DNA of 64,000 nucleotides, from the NCBI GenBank assembly GCA_014802105.1, contig JAAVCX010000007.1, positions 11,848 to 75,847 of the forward strand. Reading direction: 5' to 3'. The stretch is from Bacteroides sp. (GTDB lineage: Bacteria; Bacteroidota; Bacteroidia; Bacteroidales; Muribaculaceae). Under the pieces are notes generated by a model that made no database searches, was not told where the DNA came from, and saw only the letters and a list, made by a program, of their open reading frames with translations. The position numbers were made by a program, and so were the translations under genes. Below are positions 19,692 to 28,696 of the stretch, in pieces; the stretch's first letter is position 1, and each line of letters starts with the position of its first letter.

Positions 19692-20787
19692 ATATTTTAG
19701 GTTTATAGAGGCTTCTGTCAGAGGTTCTGCCTGTAACATGAAGTGTAACTATTGTTATGTTGCTCAAAGGTATGATCCTGATATGAAAGATGTCGGGGTT
19801 TTTAAATATCCACCAGAGGTAATAGGAAAAGCTCTCCGTAAGGAAAGGATAGGAGGAACAGCCTATGTAAATATTTGTGGAGAAGGTGAAACTCTTCTTG
19901 CAAAAGAGGTGCCTGAAGTGATAAAACATATACTTTTACAAGGACACTTTGTCAATGTATATACAAATGGCACATTAACACAACGTTTTAATGAGATTCT
20001 CGATGTTGTTCCTAAAGAATTATTATCGCATTTATCGTTTGCGTTCTCATTCCATTATTTAGAACTTAAGAGACTAAATAAACTCGAAGTATATTTTGAG
20101 AATTTCAATAAGATGAAAAAGGCTGGATGTTCAGTCGTTTCAAACATGGTTTTAGATGATAAGTATTTACCATACGTTGAGGAAATAAAGAATGTAACAA
20201 AAGCCAATATCGGAGCATATCCCCAGATCAGTTTCCCAAAGAAGCATAATGATAATTCTAATTGGACTGCATTAACTGACGACGAAGAAACGTTAAAAAA
20301 AATCGGAGAGGGTTTTCATTCCAATTATTTGGATTTTACAGAAAAATATTTCGATTATGATCGAAAACAATTCTGTTATGCGGGTAAATGGAGCTTTACA
20401 TTAGAGCTAACGACAGGAGATATAGCCAGATGTTATAATTATAGGCCACATCAGAATATATTTGAAAATACGGATAGTAAAATTAAATTATTTCCAATTG
20501 GTAACACATGCTCATGCAAGGCATGTGGAGGAGGCCTTTTCTTACCACAGGGTGTAGTGCCATCGTTAGGTGCCCCTTCTTATATCTATGTAAAAAACAG
20601 AGAAGAGGCTAATTGGTATACACCCATATATAAACAATTTCTTGAACAACAGTTAATACTGAACAACAAACAGTATGGACAGCTGAAAAAGACACTGATT
20701 AATGCTCTAAACCCAATTGTTAATTTCGCAGGTTTGTTAAGAGCCGGAAAACGAAGGATTTGTAATAGGCTTAAAAATGGAAAATAA
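19684..20787 (+). CDS. Radical SAM protein in polysaccharide locus
   Basis: CNMKCNYC (CxxxCxxC) cluster motif; additional C-terminal cysteines (FCYAGKW, ARCYNY, CSCKAC) suggest an auxiliary Fe-S site. Confidence 0.88.
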   Translation: MDRYFRFIEASVRGSACNMKCNYCYVAQRYDPDMKDVGVFKYPPEVIGKALRKERIGGTAYVNICGEGETLLAKEVPEVIKHILLQGHFVNVYTNGTLTQRFNEILDVVPKELLSHLSFAFSFHYLELKRLNKLEVYFENFNKMKKAGCSVVSNMVLDDKYLPYVEEIKNVTKANIGAYPQISFPKKHNDNSNWTALTDDEETLKKIGEGFHSNYLDFTEKYFDYDRKQFCYAGKWSFTLELTTGDIARCYNYRPHQNIFENTDSKIKLFPIGNTCSCKACGGGLFLPQGVVPSLGAPSYIYVKNREEANWYTPIYKQFLEQQLILNNKQYGQLKKTLINALNPIVNFAGLLRAGKRRICNRLKNGK

Positions 20788-21745
20788 TAAGATTGTATCC
20801 TCTCTGAGAAATAATATCTTTGATACACTTTCGCCATTGCTTTCCAGGCGAGTTTTATTGACCGATCTTCCCTACCACGATAATTTGGGTGATGTGTTGA
20901 TCTGGAAGGGTGAAATTGATTTCTTGAAAAAGAATAAAACAGACTTGTTGGAATCATCTTCAGTTTTTACATTTACTTTTCCTGATGTTGACAAAGATGT
21001 GACAATTCTTCTACATGGGGGAGGAAATTTTGGAGACTTATATGGCGATTTTCATAGTTTCAAAAAGAAAGTAATAGCTCATTATCCTAACAATCGCATT
21101 GTGATGTTCCCACAGTCGGTATGGTATGAGAATGAGTCGCTTATAGAAGAGGATGCCAGGGCTTTTGCACAGCATAAAGATTTATATCTTTGCGCAAGAG
21201 ATCAGTGGAGCTACAATTTTTTTAAAGCGCATTTTGGGGCCAATAATATATTGCTTGTACCTGATATGGCTTTCTGCATCAGTGATGAGATATTGGCACC
21301 TTACAGAGGAAAGGAGATCGGAAAAAATCTTTTTTTCAGAAGACTCGATAAGGAACTGACTAACTCAACTCCTCAGAGTCTGGGACAGGAATGTGAGGTG
21401 CGTGACTGGCCTACTGTTGAGGAAAAGCCCCGCAGATTTTACTATTTCGACAAGGCTTACAGTGTTGCCCGCCGACTTAAAAGATTTAAGCATGTCAATC
21501 ATGCCGTAAACCATTGTATAGATTGGCTTGCCGACATTCTGATAAGAGATAAGCTTGTAAGGACAGGGTGTGAGTTTCTATCTCCTTATTCGTTGATTAT
21601 CACTACCCGGTTGCATGCAATGATATTGTCGGTATTACTTTATAAGAAAGTAGAATATATCGATAACTCCACCGGCAAACTCTCGGCTTTCGCCGAGACA
21701 TGGCTTCAGGAGCTTGACTCGGTAAAAAAATTCCAGAATGACTAA
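20777..21745 (+). CDS. Polysaccharide pyruvyl transferase family protein
   Basis: DNLGDVLIWKGEIDFL, LLHGGGNFGDLYGD, TTRLHAMILSVLL motifs (PF04230). Confidence 0.88.
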   Translation: MENNKIVSSLRNNIFDTLSPLLSRRVLLTDLPYHDNLGDVLIWKGEIDFLKKNKTDLLESSSVFTFTFPDVDKDVTILLHGGGNFGDLYGDFHSFKKKVIAHYPNNRIVMFPQSVWYENESLIEEDARAFAQHKDLYLCARDQWSYNFFKAHFGANNILLVPDMAFCISDEILAPYRGKEIGKNLFFRRLDKELTNSTPQSLGQECEVRDWPTVEEKPRRFYYFDKAYSVARRLKRFKHVNHAVNHCIDWLADILIRDKLVRTGCEFLSPYSLIITTRLHAMILSVLLYKKVEYIDNSTGKLSAFAETWLQELDSVKKFQND

Positions 21746-22774
21746 ATCAAATAGGATCATACCCCTTGAAGCATTACGGTTTTTAATAATGTTTCAGATC
21801 TGTCTGTGGCATTTTGATGATTGCCTTGACAACATGGAGGCAGGATATCTTGGTGTAGAATTTTTCTTCATTCTGTCGGGTATATTTATTTATAAGAGCG
21901 TGCTCGGTGGCAATAGTGACGGTGTAATTTCATTTACGATCAATCGTGTGAAAAAATTCTATCCGGCTTATGTCACAGCAGTAGTGCTGGCATACGGTTT
22001 ATTTTTTCATAGCCAGATTCGTGAGCTGTTTATGATCAACCCTATTCATGAGTGCTTGAGGTTTTGTTCGCAACTACTTATGATACAGAACGTTGGAATT
22101 GTTCAAGGGGGGGGGTAAATCTGCCACTTTGGTTCTTCTCTGTCTATGTATATGGAGGAGCATTTGTATATGCACTGACAAAGTATTACACCAACATAAG
22201 CATCCGAATTGTGTTTCCGATCATCTCTGCTCTGTTTTTCTCGTATGTTTTTAAATTTCAGACAGGCCCGGGTTTGGAATTATGGAGTATGGTTGGCCCT
22301 TTCCCGATGCCGTTGATGAGAGGTGTCGTTGAGATTGCTTTCGGAGTAATGACAGGTTATATCTTATTTAATTATCAGGAAAAGATTTTTTCCAGATCAA
22401 AGCTATTGGATCTGTTGTCGGTCGTTTCAATGGTCGCATATTTTTCAATAGTTTTCGGTAGCGATCTGGATGCCCCTTACTCATTACTGCTGATTCCCGT
22501 AATGATAGCAGGAGTCATGAACCCGGTGTCAAAGATTGGCCGACTGTTGAGTCAGAGACTCTGGTTGAAATTAGGCTCATTGACGTTTGATATGTTCCTT
22601 ATTCATTGGCTACTTGTCATGACAATCAAGCCGTTGGGAATAAGATTGGATGTGAGCCTTGAGACACAGTTGGTGGTATATATATTGATATTGATACCTG
22701 TTTCAATAGGATTCAGGTATTTTGTAAAAATGTTAAATTCAATAGTCGCGTTTATTGGAAATGTCATCAGATAA
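21738..22774 (+). pseudogene. Acyltransferase family 3-like membrane protein, frame-disrupted at a G9 tract (candidate phase-OFF allele)
   Basis: ORF 21738-22118 (IPLEALRFLIMFQICLWHF...YLGVEFFFILSGIFI) stops immediately after GGGGGGGGG; the continuation NLPLWFFSVYVYGGAFVYALTKYY... is in another frame to 22774; adding one G gives a 345-aa ORF. Confidence 0.88.
22109..22117 (+). repeat. Poly-G simple sequence repeat (G9) followed by TAAATCT
   Basis: Sequence gttcaaGGGGGGGGGtaaatctgcc read directly; sits inside coding sequence (start/end approximate to 1-2 nt). Confidence 0.9.
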
Positions 22775-23726
22775 TAGAGTGAAAGTATCGGTTCTTGTCC
22801 CGGTCTATGGAGTGGAAAAGTATATAGAGCGTTGTGCGCGCTCACTTTTCGAGCAGACCATGAAGGATGGTATTGAATTTATTTTCACCGATGATTGTAC
22901 TCGAGATAGAAGTATAGAGATACTTGAGAAGGTACTGGAAGAGTATCCTGAAAGGAAATCTCAGGTAAAGATCATACATCATGAAAAAAACCAGGGTCTC
23001 GTGTCGGCACGCGTGACGGGACTTAAAGAAGCTGTCGGTGAATACGTGATACACTGCGACAGTGACGACTGGGTCGAGAGAGAGATGTATGAGATAATGT
23101 ATCGTCAGGCCAAGGATACTGACAGCGATATAGTGGTCTGTGATTTCTTGGAGGGTGATGATACTCTTGAGGTATACAGGCATCAGAATATTCCTGAATC
23201 AAGAATCAGTATATTCAAGTCAATCCTTGATGGAACTCTCCACGCCGCTATGTGGAACAAGATGCTGTCACACCGGCTGATAGATAGGCTCGGTGTAAAG
23301 GTAAATCCTGAAATCAATATGTGGGAGGATATGGCCTATATGACTCCTCATCTTCTATCGGGATGTAGAATGACAAAGGTGGACAAGGCTTTATATCACT
23401 ATGTGTGTGTGCAGGCTTCAATGTCAAGGACATTTTCTCTGCGTTCTGTAAACTCTCAGATCAAGGCTGTCGATAATATATCGGGATATGTAGAAGCTGA
23501 TCCGGAGTTAAGCACAATACTCTCACTCTTAAAGTTGAAATCCAAGGATTATTTTCTGCTGAGAGGAGAATCCTATAATCCGGCCCTCTGGAGACAGACA
23601 TTCCCCGAGGCTAATAAAGAGATCCTGAATGAAAACATACCACCTGTAAAGAGGTTGCTTTATTACTTGTGTGAAAAGCATCTTGATTTTGCGGTAAAGC
23701 TACTTGCCGGCTTACGGAAAAAGTAA
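22761..23726 (+). CDS. Glycosyltransferase family 2
   Basis: VSVLVPVYGVEKYIERCARSLFEQT, FIFTDDCTRDRS, HCDSDDWVE. Confidence 0.9.
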   Translation: MSSDNRVKVSVLVPVYGVEKYIERCARSLFEQTMKDGIEFIFTDDCTRDRSIEILEKVLEEYPERKSQVKIIHHEKNQGLVSARVTGLKEAVGEYVIHCDSDDWVEREMYEIMYRQAKDTDSDIVVCDFLEGDDTLEVYRHQNIPESRISIFKSILDGTLHAAMWNKMLSHRLIDRLGVKVNPEINMWEDMAYMTPHLLSGCRMTKVDKALYHYVCVQASMSRTFSLRSVNSQIKAVDNISGYVEADPELSTILSLLKLKSKDYFLLRGESYNPALWRQTFPEANKEILNENIPPVKRLLYYLCEKHLDFAVKLLAGLRKK

Positions 23727-23747
23727 TTATTCATCCAGCCACACGGA

Positions 23748-24833
23748 ATGTTACCATATTATATCATTACGGCTCTGTTGCTTATTGCCGGAGTTGTGTC
23801 ATTGGATCAAAAGACCAGAAAATATGATTTTGTGGTTCTTCTGTTCCTATGTGTCATAGTGACGATCTTCAGCGGATGTCGTGCGTGTGGATGGGATTAT
23901 GATTCTTATCTGGCGCATTTCAAGAGTCTACCTGATATTCTGAATTTCTCGAGAACTCAGAATACGATGGAGGCAGGCTATGAGGTATTTGCAAGTTTTT
24001 GTAAAAGTGTTTTCCACAATTATAATGCGTTCTTATTTATATTTGCTGCGATAAATGTTTTTGTTATAGGATGTCTTTGCAGGAAATATTCCCCTAATCC
24101 GGTGCTGTCGTTTGTATTGTTCTGCGGGTTCTCACTATTTGGACAATTGATGGGACAGATGCGTCAGCCTCAGGCTATTTGTCTGACTTATCTGATCACC
24201 CTTCCGCTACTGATCAGAAATATGCGCTGGAGAGTCGCAATATGGACAATAGTGATAGGGGTGTTACTTCATAAGTCGTCGTTGCTGATGGCTATTTTGT
24301 TGCCATTCGCGAATATCAGGTATTCTGACAAGACGTGTGCAATTGCCGCAATAGTCTGTATAGTTTCAGTTGTAACATCAAGCATGTTGACAAATCTGCT
24401 ATATATTGTGGTTCCAAAAGGTTTTTACCTCTATGATACGATGGTTGCATATATGACCTACCTGTCCCAGAAAGTTTCCTTTACGTTCGGCATGCTCGAG
24501 CGAGTCGGTCTTCTTGTCCTCTGCTGGTATTATGGCCGGAAGTACAAGTTATATGATAGGAATATCTTTTTTAGGATAATGATGAATTTATTTGCGATGG
24601 GTGTGCTGATCTATTTCTCTTTTATGCAGATAGCACCCGAATTTGCTTCCCGTGGTACAAAAGGCCTATATTTCTGTATAATTTTCATACTGCCGATTTT
24701 AATCAAAAACGCTAAGAGGAGAGATAAGAGTTTTCTCTCGATATTCACGATACTTTGGATCTCATATCTGTATATTACTTTCCTTATTAATCCGCCGGAA
24801 CTATATAATCCTTATCTATCGGTTTTGGATTAA
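23748..24833 (+). CDS. EpsG family protein, candidate polysaccharide polymerase
   Basis: Polytopic membrane protein; GCRACGWDYDSYLAHF and LMGQMRQPQAICLTYLI resemble EpsG/Wzy. Confidence 0.8.
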   Translation: MLPYYIITALLLIAGVVSLDQKTRKYDFVVLLFLCVIVTIFSGCRACGWDYDSYLAHFKSLPDILNFSRTQNTMEAGYEVFASFCKSVFHNYNAFLFIFAAINVFVIGCLCRKYSPNPVLSFVLFCGFSLFGQLMGQMRQPQAICLTYLITLPLLIRNMRWRVAIWTIVIGVLLHKSSLLMAILLPFANIRYSDKTCAIAAIVCIVSVVTSSMLTNLLYIVVPKGFYLYDTMVAYMTYLSQKVSFTFGMLERVGLLVLCWYYGRKYKLYDRNIFFRIMMNLFAMGVLIYFSFMQIAPEFASRGTKGLYFCIIFILPILIKNAKRRDKSFLSIFTILWISYLYITFLINPPELYNPYLSVLD

Positions 24834-24851
24834 GAAAAAGAATTGTTACTT

Positions 24852-25967
24852 ATGAAAATCGCATATACAATCTCCGGATTATATAATTCGGGGGGCATGG
24901 AGAACATACTTCTTCAGAAGGCCAATTATCTTGCTGAAGTGTATGGTCATGATGTCACTATAATCACTACTGATCAGAAAGATAAATCCATATTCTTCAA
25001 GATTTCGCCAAAGGTCAGAGTAATTGACCTTAATATCAACTATAATGATGCGGTCAGTTCAAGATTCTGGCTTCTTAAGAAGCCAAGGTTGGTGAAAAAA
25101 CATAAGGAACGGCTCTCTGATCTGTTGTGTCGTGAAAAGTTTGATGTCTGCATCTCGCTGATGGATTTTGATTTTGAGTTTCTCACTTCAATCAAGGACG
25201 GGAGTAAAAAAGTAGCGGAGTATCATTTTTCAAGGTATGCTAAAGTTTTGTCTTCAAAAAATATCGTCGCGAAATTATTGCAACGATACAGGACGGATTA
25301 TTGGAAATCCATATTGAGAGGATTTGATAAATTCATAGTCTTGACAGAACAGGATAAAGACCAATGGGGAGACATGTCAAATATTGAGGTGATCCCCAAC
25401 TTTATAAATTTTTTCCCTGACATTTCATGCAATCCCGAATCATGTAAGATAATATCTGTCGGACGTATGGAGTATCAGAAAGGGTATGATATGCTGATCG
25501 AAGCATGGAAGATTGCAAAAGATGAGCTGCCGGGATGGACTCTGTCGGTTTATGGAGGTGGAGACCGATCCTTATATGAACAAAAAATTAAAGAAGACAA
25601 TGTTGATAGAATTACGTTCAATCCTCCGGTCTCGTCGATAGGTGAAGTGTATAGCGAAAGTTCGTTATATGTGATGAGCTCCCGATATGAAGGATTGCCA
25701 CTGGTGCTTTTGGAGGCTATGAGTTACGGCTTGCCGATTGTCTCTTTTGAATGTCCGTGTGGGCCGAGAGATATTTTGCGTCCCGATTTCGGTAGATTGG
25801 TCAAACCAGATGATGTCAAGGCTTTGGCTCAAACTATTGTTGAGAGTGCCAAAGATCTGACTTGGAGACAGAATGCTGTCACAGAGGCTAAACGCCGGAG
25901 CAGGATGTTTTCTAAAGATATTATTATGGAAAAGTGGAATAATCTTTTTATTTCGTTGGAAAAATGA
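24852..25967 (+). CDS. Glycosyltransferase family 4
   Basis: SGGMENILLQKANYLAE N-terminus; SVGRMEYQKGYDMLIEAW; SSRYEGLPLVLLEAMSYGLPIVSFECPCGPRDI. Confidence 0.92.
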   Translation: MKIAYTISGLYNSGGMENILLQKANYLAEVYGHDVTIITTDQKDKSIFFKISPKVRVIDLNINYNDAVSSRFWLLKKPRLVKKHKERLSDLLCREKFDVCISLMDFDFEFLTSIKDGSKKVAEYHFSRYAKVLSSKNIVAKLLQRYRTDYWKSILRGFDKFIVLTEQDKDQWGDMSNIEVIPNFINFFPDISCNPESCKIISVGRMEYQKGYDMLIEAWKIAKDELPGWTLSVYGGGDRSLYEQKIKEDNVDRITFNPPVSSIGEVYSESSLYVMSSRYEGLPLVLLEAMSYGLPIVSFECPCGPRDILRPDFGRLVKPDDVKALAQTIVESAKDLTWRQNAVTEAKRRSRMFSKDIIMEKWNNLFISLEK

Positions 25968-26872
25968 TTAGTGTTATTATACCTGTATATAATGGTGTCA
26001 GATTTATCAGGCAATGCTACGAATCACTGATTAAACAGACTATTGAGGAATGGGAGGCTGTTTTTATCGATGATGGTAGCTCTGATGACTCTTTTGATGA
26101 ATTAAAAAAACTATCTGAATCAGATCCAAGGGTAAAAATTATCCATAAAAACAACGAGGGAGTAGCCGTTGCAAGAGAAGTCGGCATAAGGGAGGCAAAG
26201 GGAGAATATGTTACTTTTCTTGATGTTGATGATACTCTCGTAGACTCGGCGCTCGAACAGTTTGTCGTGCATTTTGACCATGAAGATACCGACATGGTTG
26301 TTGCCGGTATCAATATGGTTTCCGAAAATAGCGTCCTGCTTCGTAAGATATATTACAGGAACATGGTTATTTCGGGGAGTGAGTGTGTGGATCTGATGTG
26401 TATAGGATTGTTAAGATGGCAATTGTGTGGAAAAGCATTTAGAACCACGGTGATAAAGACAGCTCTGACTCCTCGAGGATTGAGGAGCGCTGAGGATATG
26501 GCGGTATGTGTGCAGGCTGCTCTGAAGTCGCGAGTGGTGAATGTGTTGAACACATGTCTCTACAATTATGTTCAGGTGGCAACATCCGTGACTCATTCCA
26601 AAGCTCTTGAGATCTCAAAGGATGCCCTTGAGGCAGCGAGATTTGTAAAAAGAACTGTTGGTGCCGAAATGAATCCTATATCACTCGATTGTCTCTTCCT
26701 GTTGATTACTTCAACGGCTCTGAGAGCCGGTATATCGGTTGATGATGAGAATTTCAGAGAGACCGTCGATGAGCATGGTCGCTTGAAATCAATTCGTCAG
26801 TTGCCATTGCTGAAGGCTGTTAGCGTCGGTCTGTATCGGTTCTTCAATATAAATCTGGCAAGATTCTTATGA
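25964..26872 (+). CDS. Glycosyltransferase family 2
   Basis: ISVIIPVYNGVRFIRQCYESLIKQT, FIDDGSSDDS, FLDVDDTL. Confidence 0.9.
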   Translation: MISVIIPVYNGVRFIRQCYESLIKQTIEEWEAVFIDDGSSDDSFDELKKLSESDPRVKIIHKNNEGVAVAREVGIREAKGEYVTFLDVDDTLVDSALEQFVVHFDHEDTDMVVAGINMVSENSVLLRKIYYRNMVISGSECVDLMCIGLLRWQLCGKAFRTTVIKTALTPRGLRSAEDMAVCVQAALKSRVVNVLNTCLYNYVQVATSVTHSKALEISKDALEAARFVKRTVGAEMNPISLDCLFLLITSTALRAGISVDDENFRETVDEHGRLKSIRQLPLLKAVSVGLYRFFNINLARFL

Positions 26873-27824
26873 AAAAGCTTTGTTATTTGATTTTGGCTCA
26901 TAACAATCTTGATTATGTAGCAGACCTGATAGAATCGCTTTCGTCTGATAATGTGGGTTTTATTGTGCATATAGATTCAAAATGCAGTGAATCGCGGAAG
27001 CCTGTTGAAGAGATAAGCAATAGAAGGAATGTAAAATTATTGGAGGATAGGAAAGATATTCTTTGGGGAGGGAAATCTATGGTTGACATTGTTAATCAGA
27101 TGAGTAGATTGGCTCTTGACGATAATTTGAAATATGATTATTTTATATTGTTGTCAGGTCAGGATATGCCGGTCAAATCTTCTGAATATATTTTAAACTA
27201 TTTAGAAACCAATGGCTATAAGAATTATTTGGCAGCCGGTCGAATGATGACTGCTGAGTGTGTGTGGCAGGAACAGGGTCGACGCAGGTTGGAGTGTTAT
27301 GCTGTCAGATTAGGACAGAGAGAAATAGCTACGATTGAACCGGGATGCTTGAATTATAATAACTTAAGGCAGATATTTAAAACTTTTTTATATGGTGATA
27401 GGGCTTCAATATTAAGTATGGTAAAAGCCCTGTTTTCAGCAAGAAGATCAGGTTTGGGTATTGTGCCTTATGGAGGAGAGTTTTGGTGGAGAATGAATCG
27501 CAAATCTTTGAAGACAATAATAGATTACTATGATTCACATCCTGAACTTGACAAGGAACTGTCTTATACTTCAAATCCGGATGAGATTGTATATAATACG
27601 TTAGCATATAATCTTTGCGATAATATTGAAAACAATCTGTTAACCTATGTTAAATGGGGGGGGGTAAATCTCCCGATTGGATAACTAAAAGTGATAAATC
27701 ACTGGTAACAGATCTTATTTTGCAGGAAAATATCCTGTTCTGTAGGAAAGTGAAGGATCGGGAGTTATTAGGGAATGTTATGGATTATCTCAGAAATCAA
27801 AAATCAGTACCAAAAATTAATTGA
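26869..27824 (+). pseudogene. Beta-1,6-N-acetylglucosaminyltransferase-like (GT14, core-2/I-branching family), frame-disrupted at a G9 tract (candidate phase-OFF allele)
   Basis: ORF 26869-27684 (LCYLILAHNNLDYVADLIESL, YFILLSGQDMPVKS) ends VKWGGVNLPIG*; the +1-base frame continues GKSPDWITKSDKSLVTDLILQENILFCRKVKDRELLGNVMDYLRNQKSVPKIN* to 27824, a plausible family C-terminus. Confidence 0.87.
27656..27664 (+). repeat. Poly-G simple sequence repeat (G9) followed by TAAATCT
   Basis: Sequence gttaaatGGGGGGGGGtaaatctccc read directly; inside the GT14-like gene. Confidence 0.92.
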
Positions 27825-27829
27825 GAATT

Positions 27830-28648
27830 ATGCCGTTTTCTGTCTTGATGTCGCTCTATATAAAAGAGAACCCTGACTATCTGCGCCAGAGTCTTGACAG
27901 CGTTTTTAACCAGACTTTACCGCCCGATGAAGTTATATTGGTAGAGGATGGGCCGCTTACAGAGGATTTATATTCGGTATTGGATATATACGAGCAGAAA
28001 TATCCTCAGTTCAAACGTGTCAGGATCCCGGTCAATGGCGGTCTTGGCAAGGCATTGAACGAGGGACTGAAGCATTGTTCGAATGAGCTGGTCGCACGAA
28101 TGGATACTGACGATGTTTGTTTCCATGACCGTTTCGAGAAACAAATCGATTATATGAATTCTCATCCCGAAATAGCAGTGTCGAGCGGATGGATTGAGGA
28201 ATTTGAGAATGATATTGACAATGTGCGGTCTGTTAAGCGTGTTCCGGAGACTCCGGATGAAGTAAAAAGATATGGTGTCAAGAGATGTCCTTTGAATCAT
28301 CCTGCTGTGATACTTAGAAAAAGTGTTGTTGAATCGGTCGGAGGATACATACATTTTCCGCTTTTCGAAGATTGGTATCTCTGGGCGAGGTTGATGTCTC
28401 ATGGTTATAAACTCGGGAATATTCAGGCCCCTGTATTATATTTTAGGGTCAGCCCTGAAATGTATAGGAGAAGAGGCGGTCTCAAATATGCCAAAGACAG
28501 TTTTAGATTTCAGCGCAAACTCAAGGAACTTGGTCTTATATCAGGCTTTCAGGTAGTGAAATATGGTGTTATTAGAGGGCTGGTATATATGATGCCTAAC
28601 TTCATGAGACGTTTCGTATACAGGAACTTTTTGAGAAGACAGCACTAA
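27830..28648 (+). CDS. Glycosyltransferase family 2
   Basis: FSVLMSLYIKENPDYLRQSLDSVFNQTLPPDEVILVEDGPLT; ARMDTDDVC; start at ATG 27830 (listed ORF opens with TTG). Confidence 0.9.
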   Translation: MPFSVLMSLYIKENPDYLRQSLDSVFNQTLPPDEVILVEDGPLTEDLYSVLDIYEQKYPQFKRVRIPVNGGLGKALNEGLKHCSNELVARMDTDDVCFHDRFEKQIDYMNSHPEIAVSSGWIEEFENDIDNVRSVKRVPETPDEVKRYGVKRCPLNHPAVILRKSVVESVGGYIHFPLFEDWYLWARLMSHGYKLGNIQAPVLYFRVSPEMYRRRGGLKYAKDSFRFQRKLKELGLISGFQVVKYGVIRGLVYMMPNFMRRFVYRNFLRRQH

Positions 28649-28696
28649 AGTATCTGCTTGACGCGTTTATTATAAAATAATACCATTGCTTCGGAC

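Noticed and set aside
22052-22774. Listed ORF as an independent 240-aa protein
   Set aside because: It begins inside the acyltransferase gene with an out-of-frame start; its content is the C-terminal part of that gene beyond the G9 tract.
24880-24900. G6 run near the start of the GT4 gene as a third phase-variable tract
   Set aside because: Only six Gs, the reading frame is intact and it encodes the conserved SGGME motif of GT4 enzymes.
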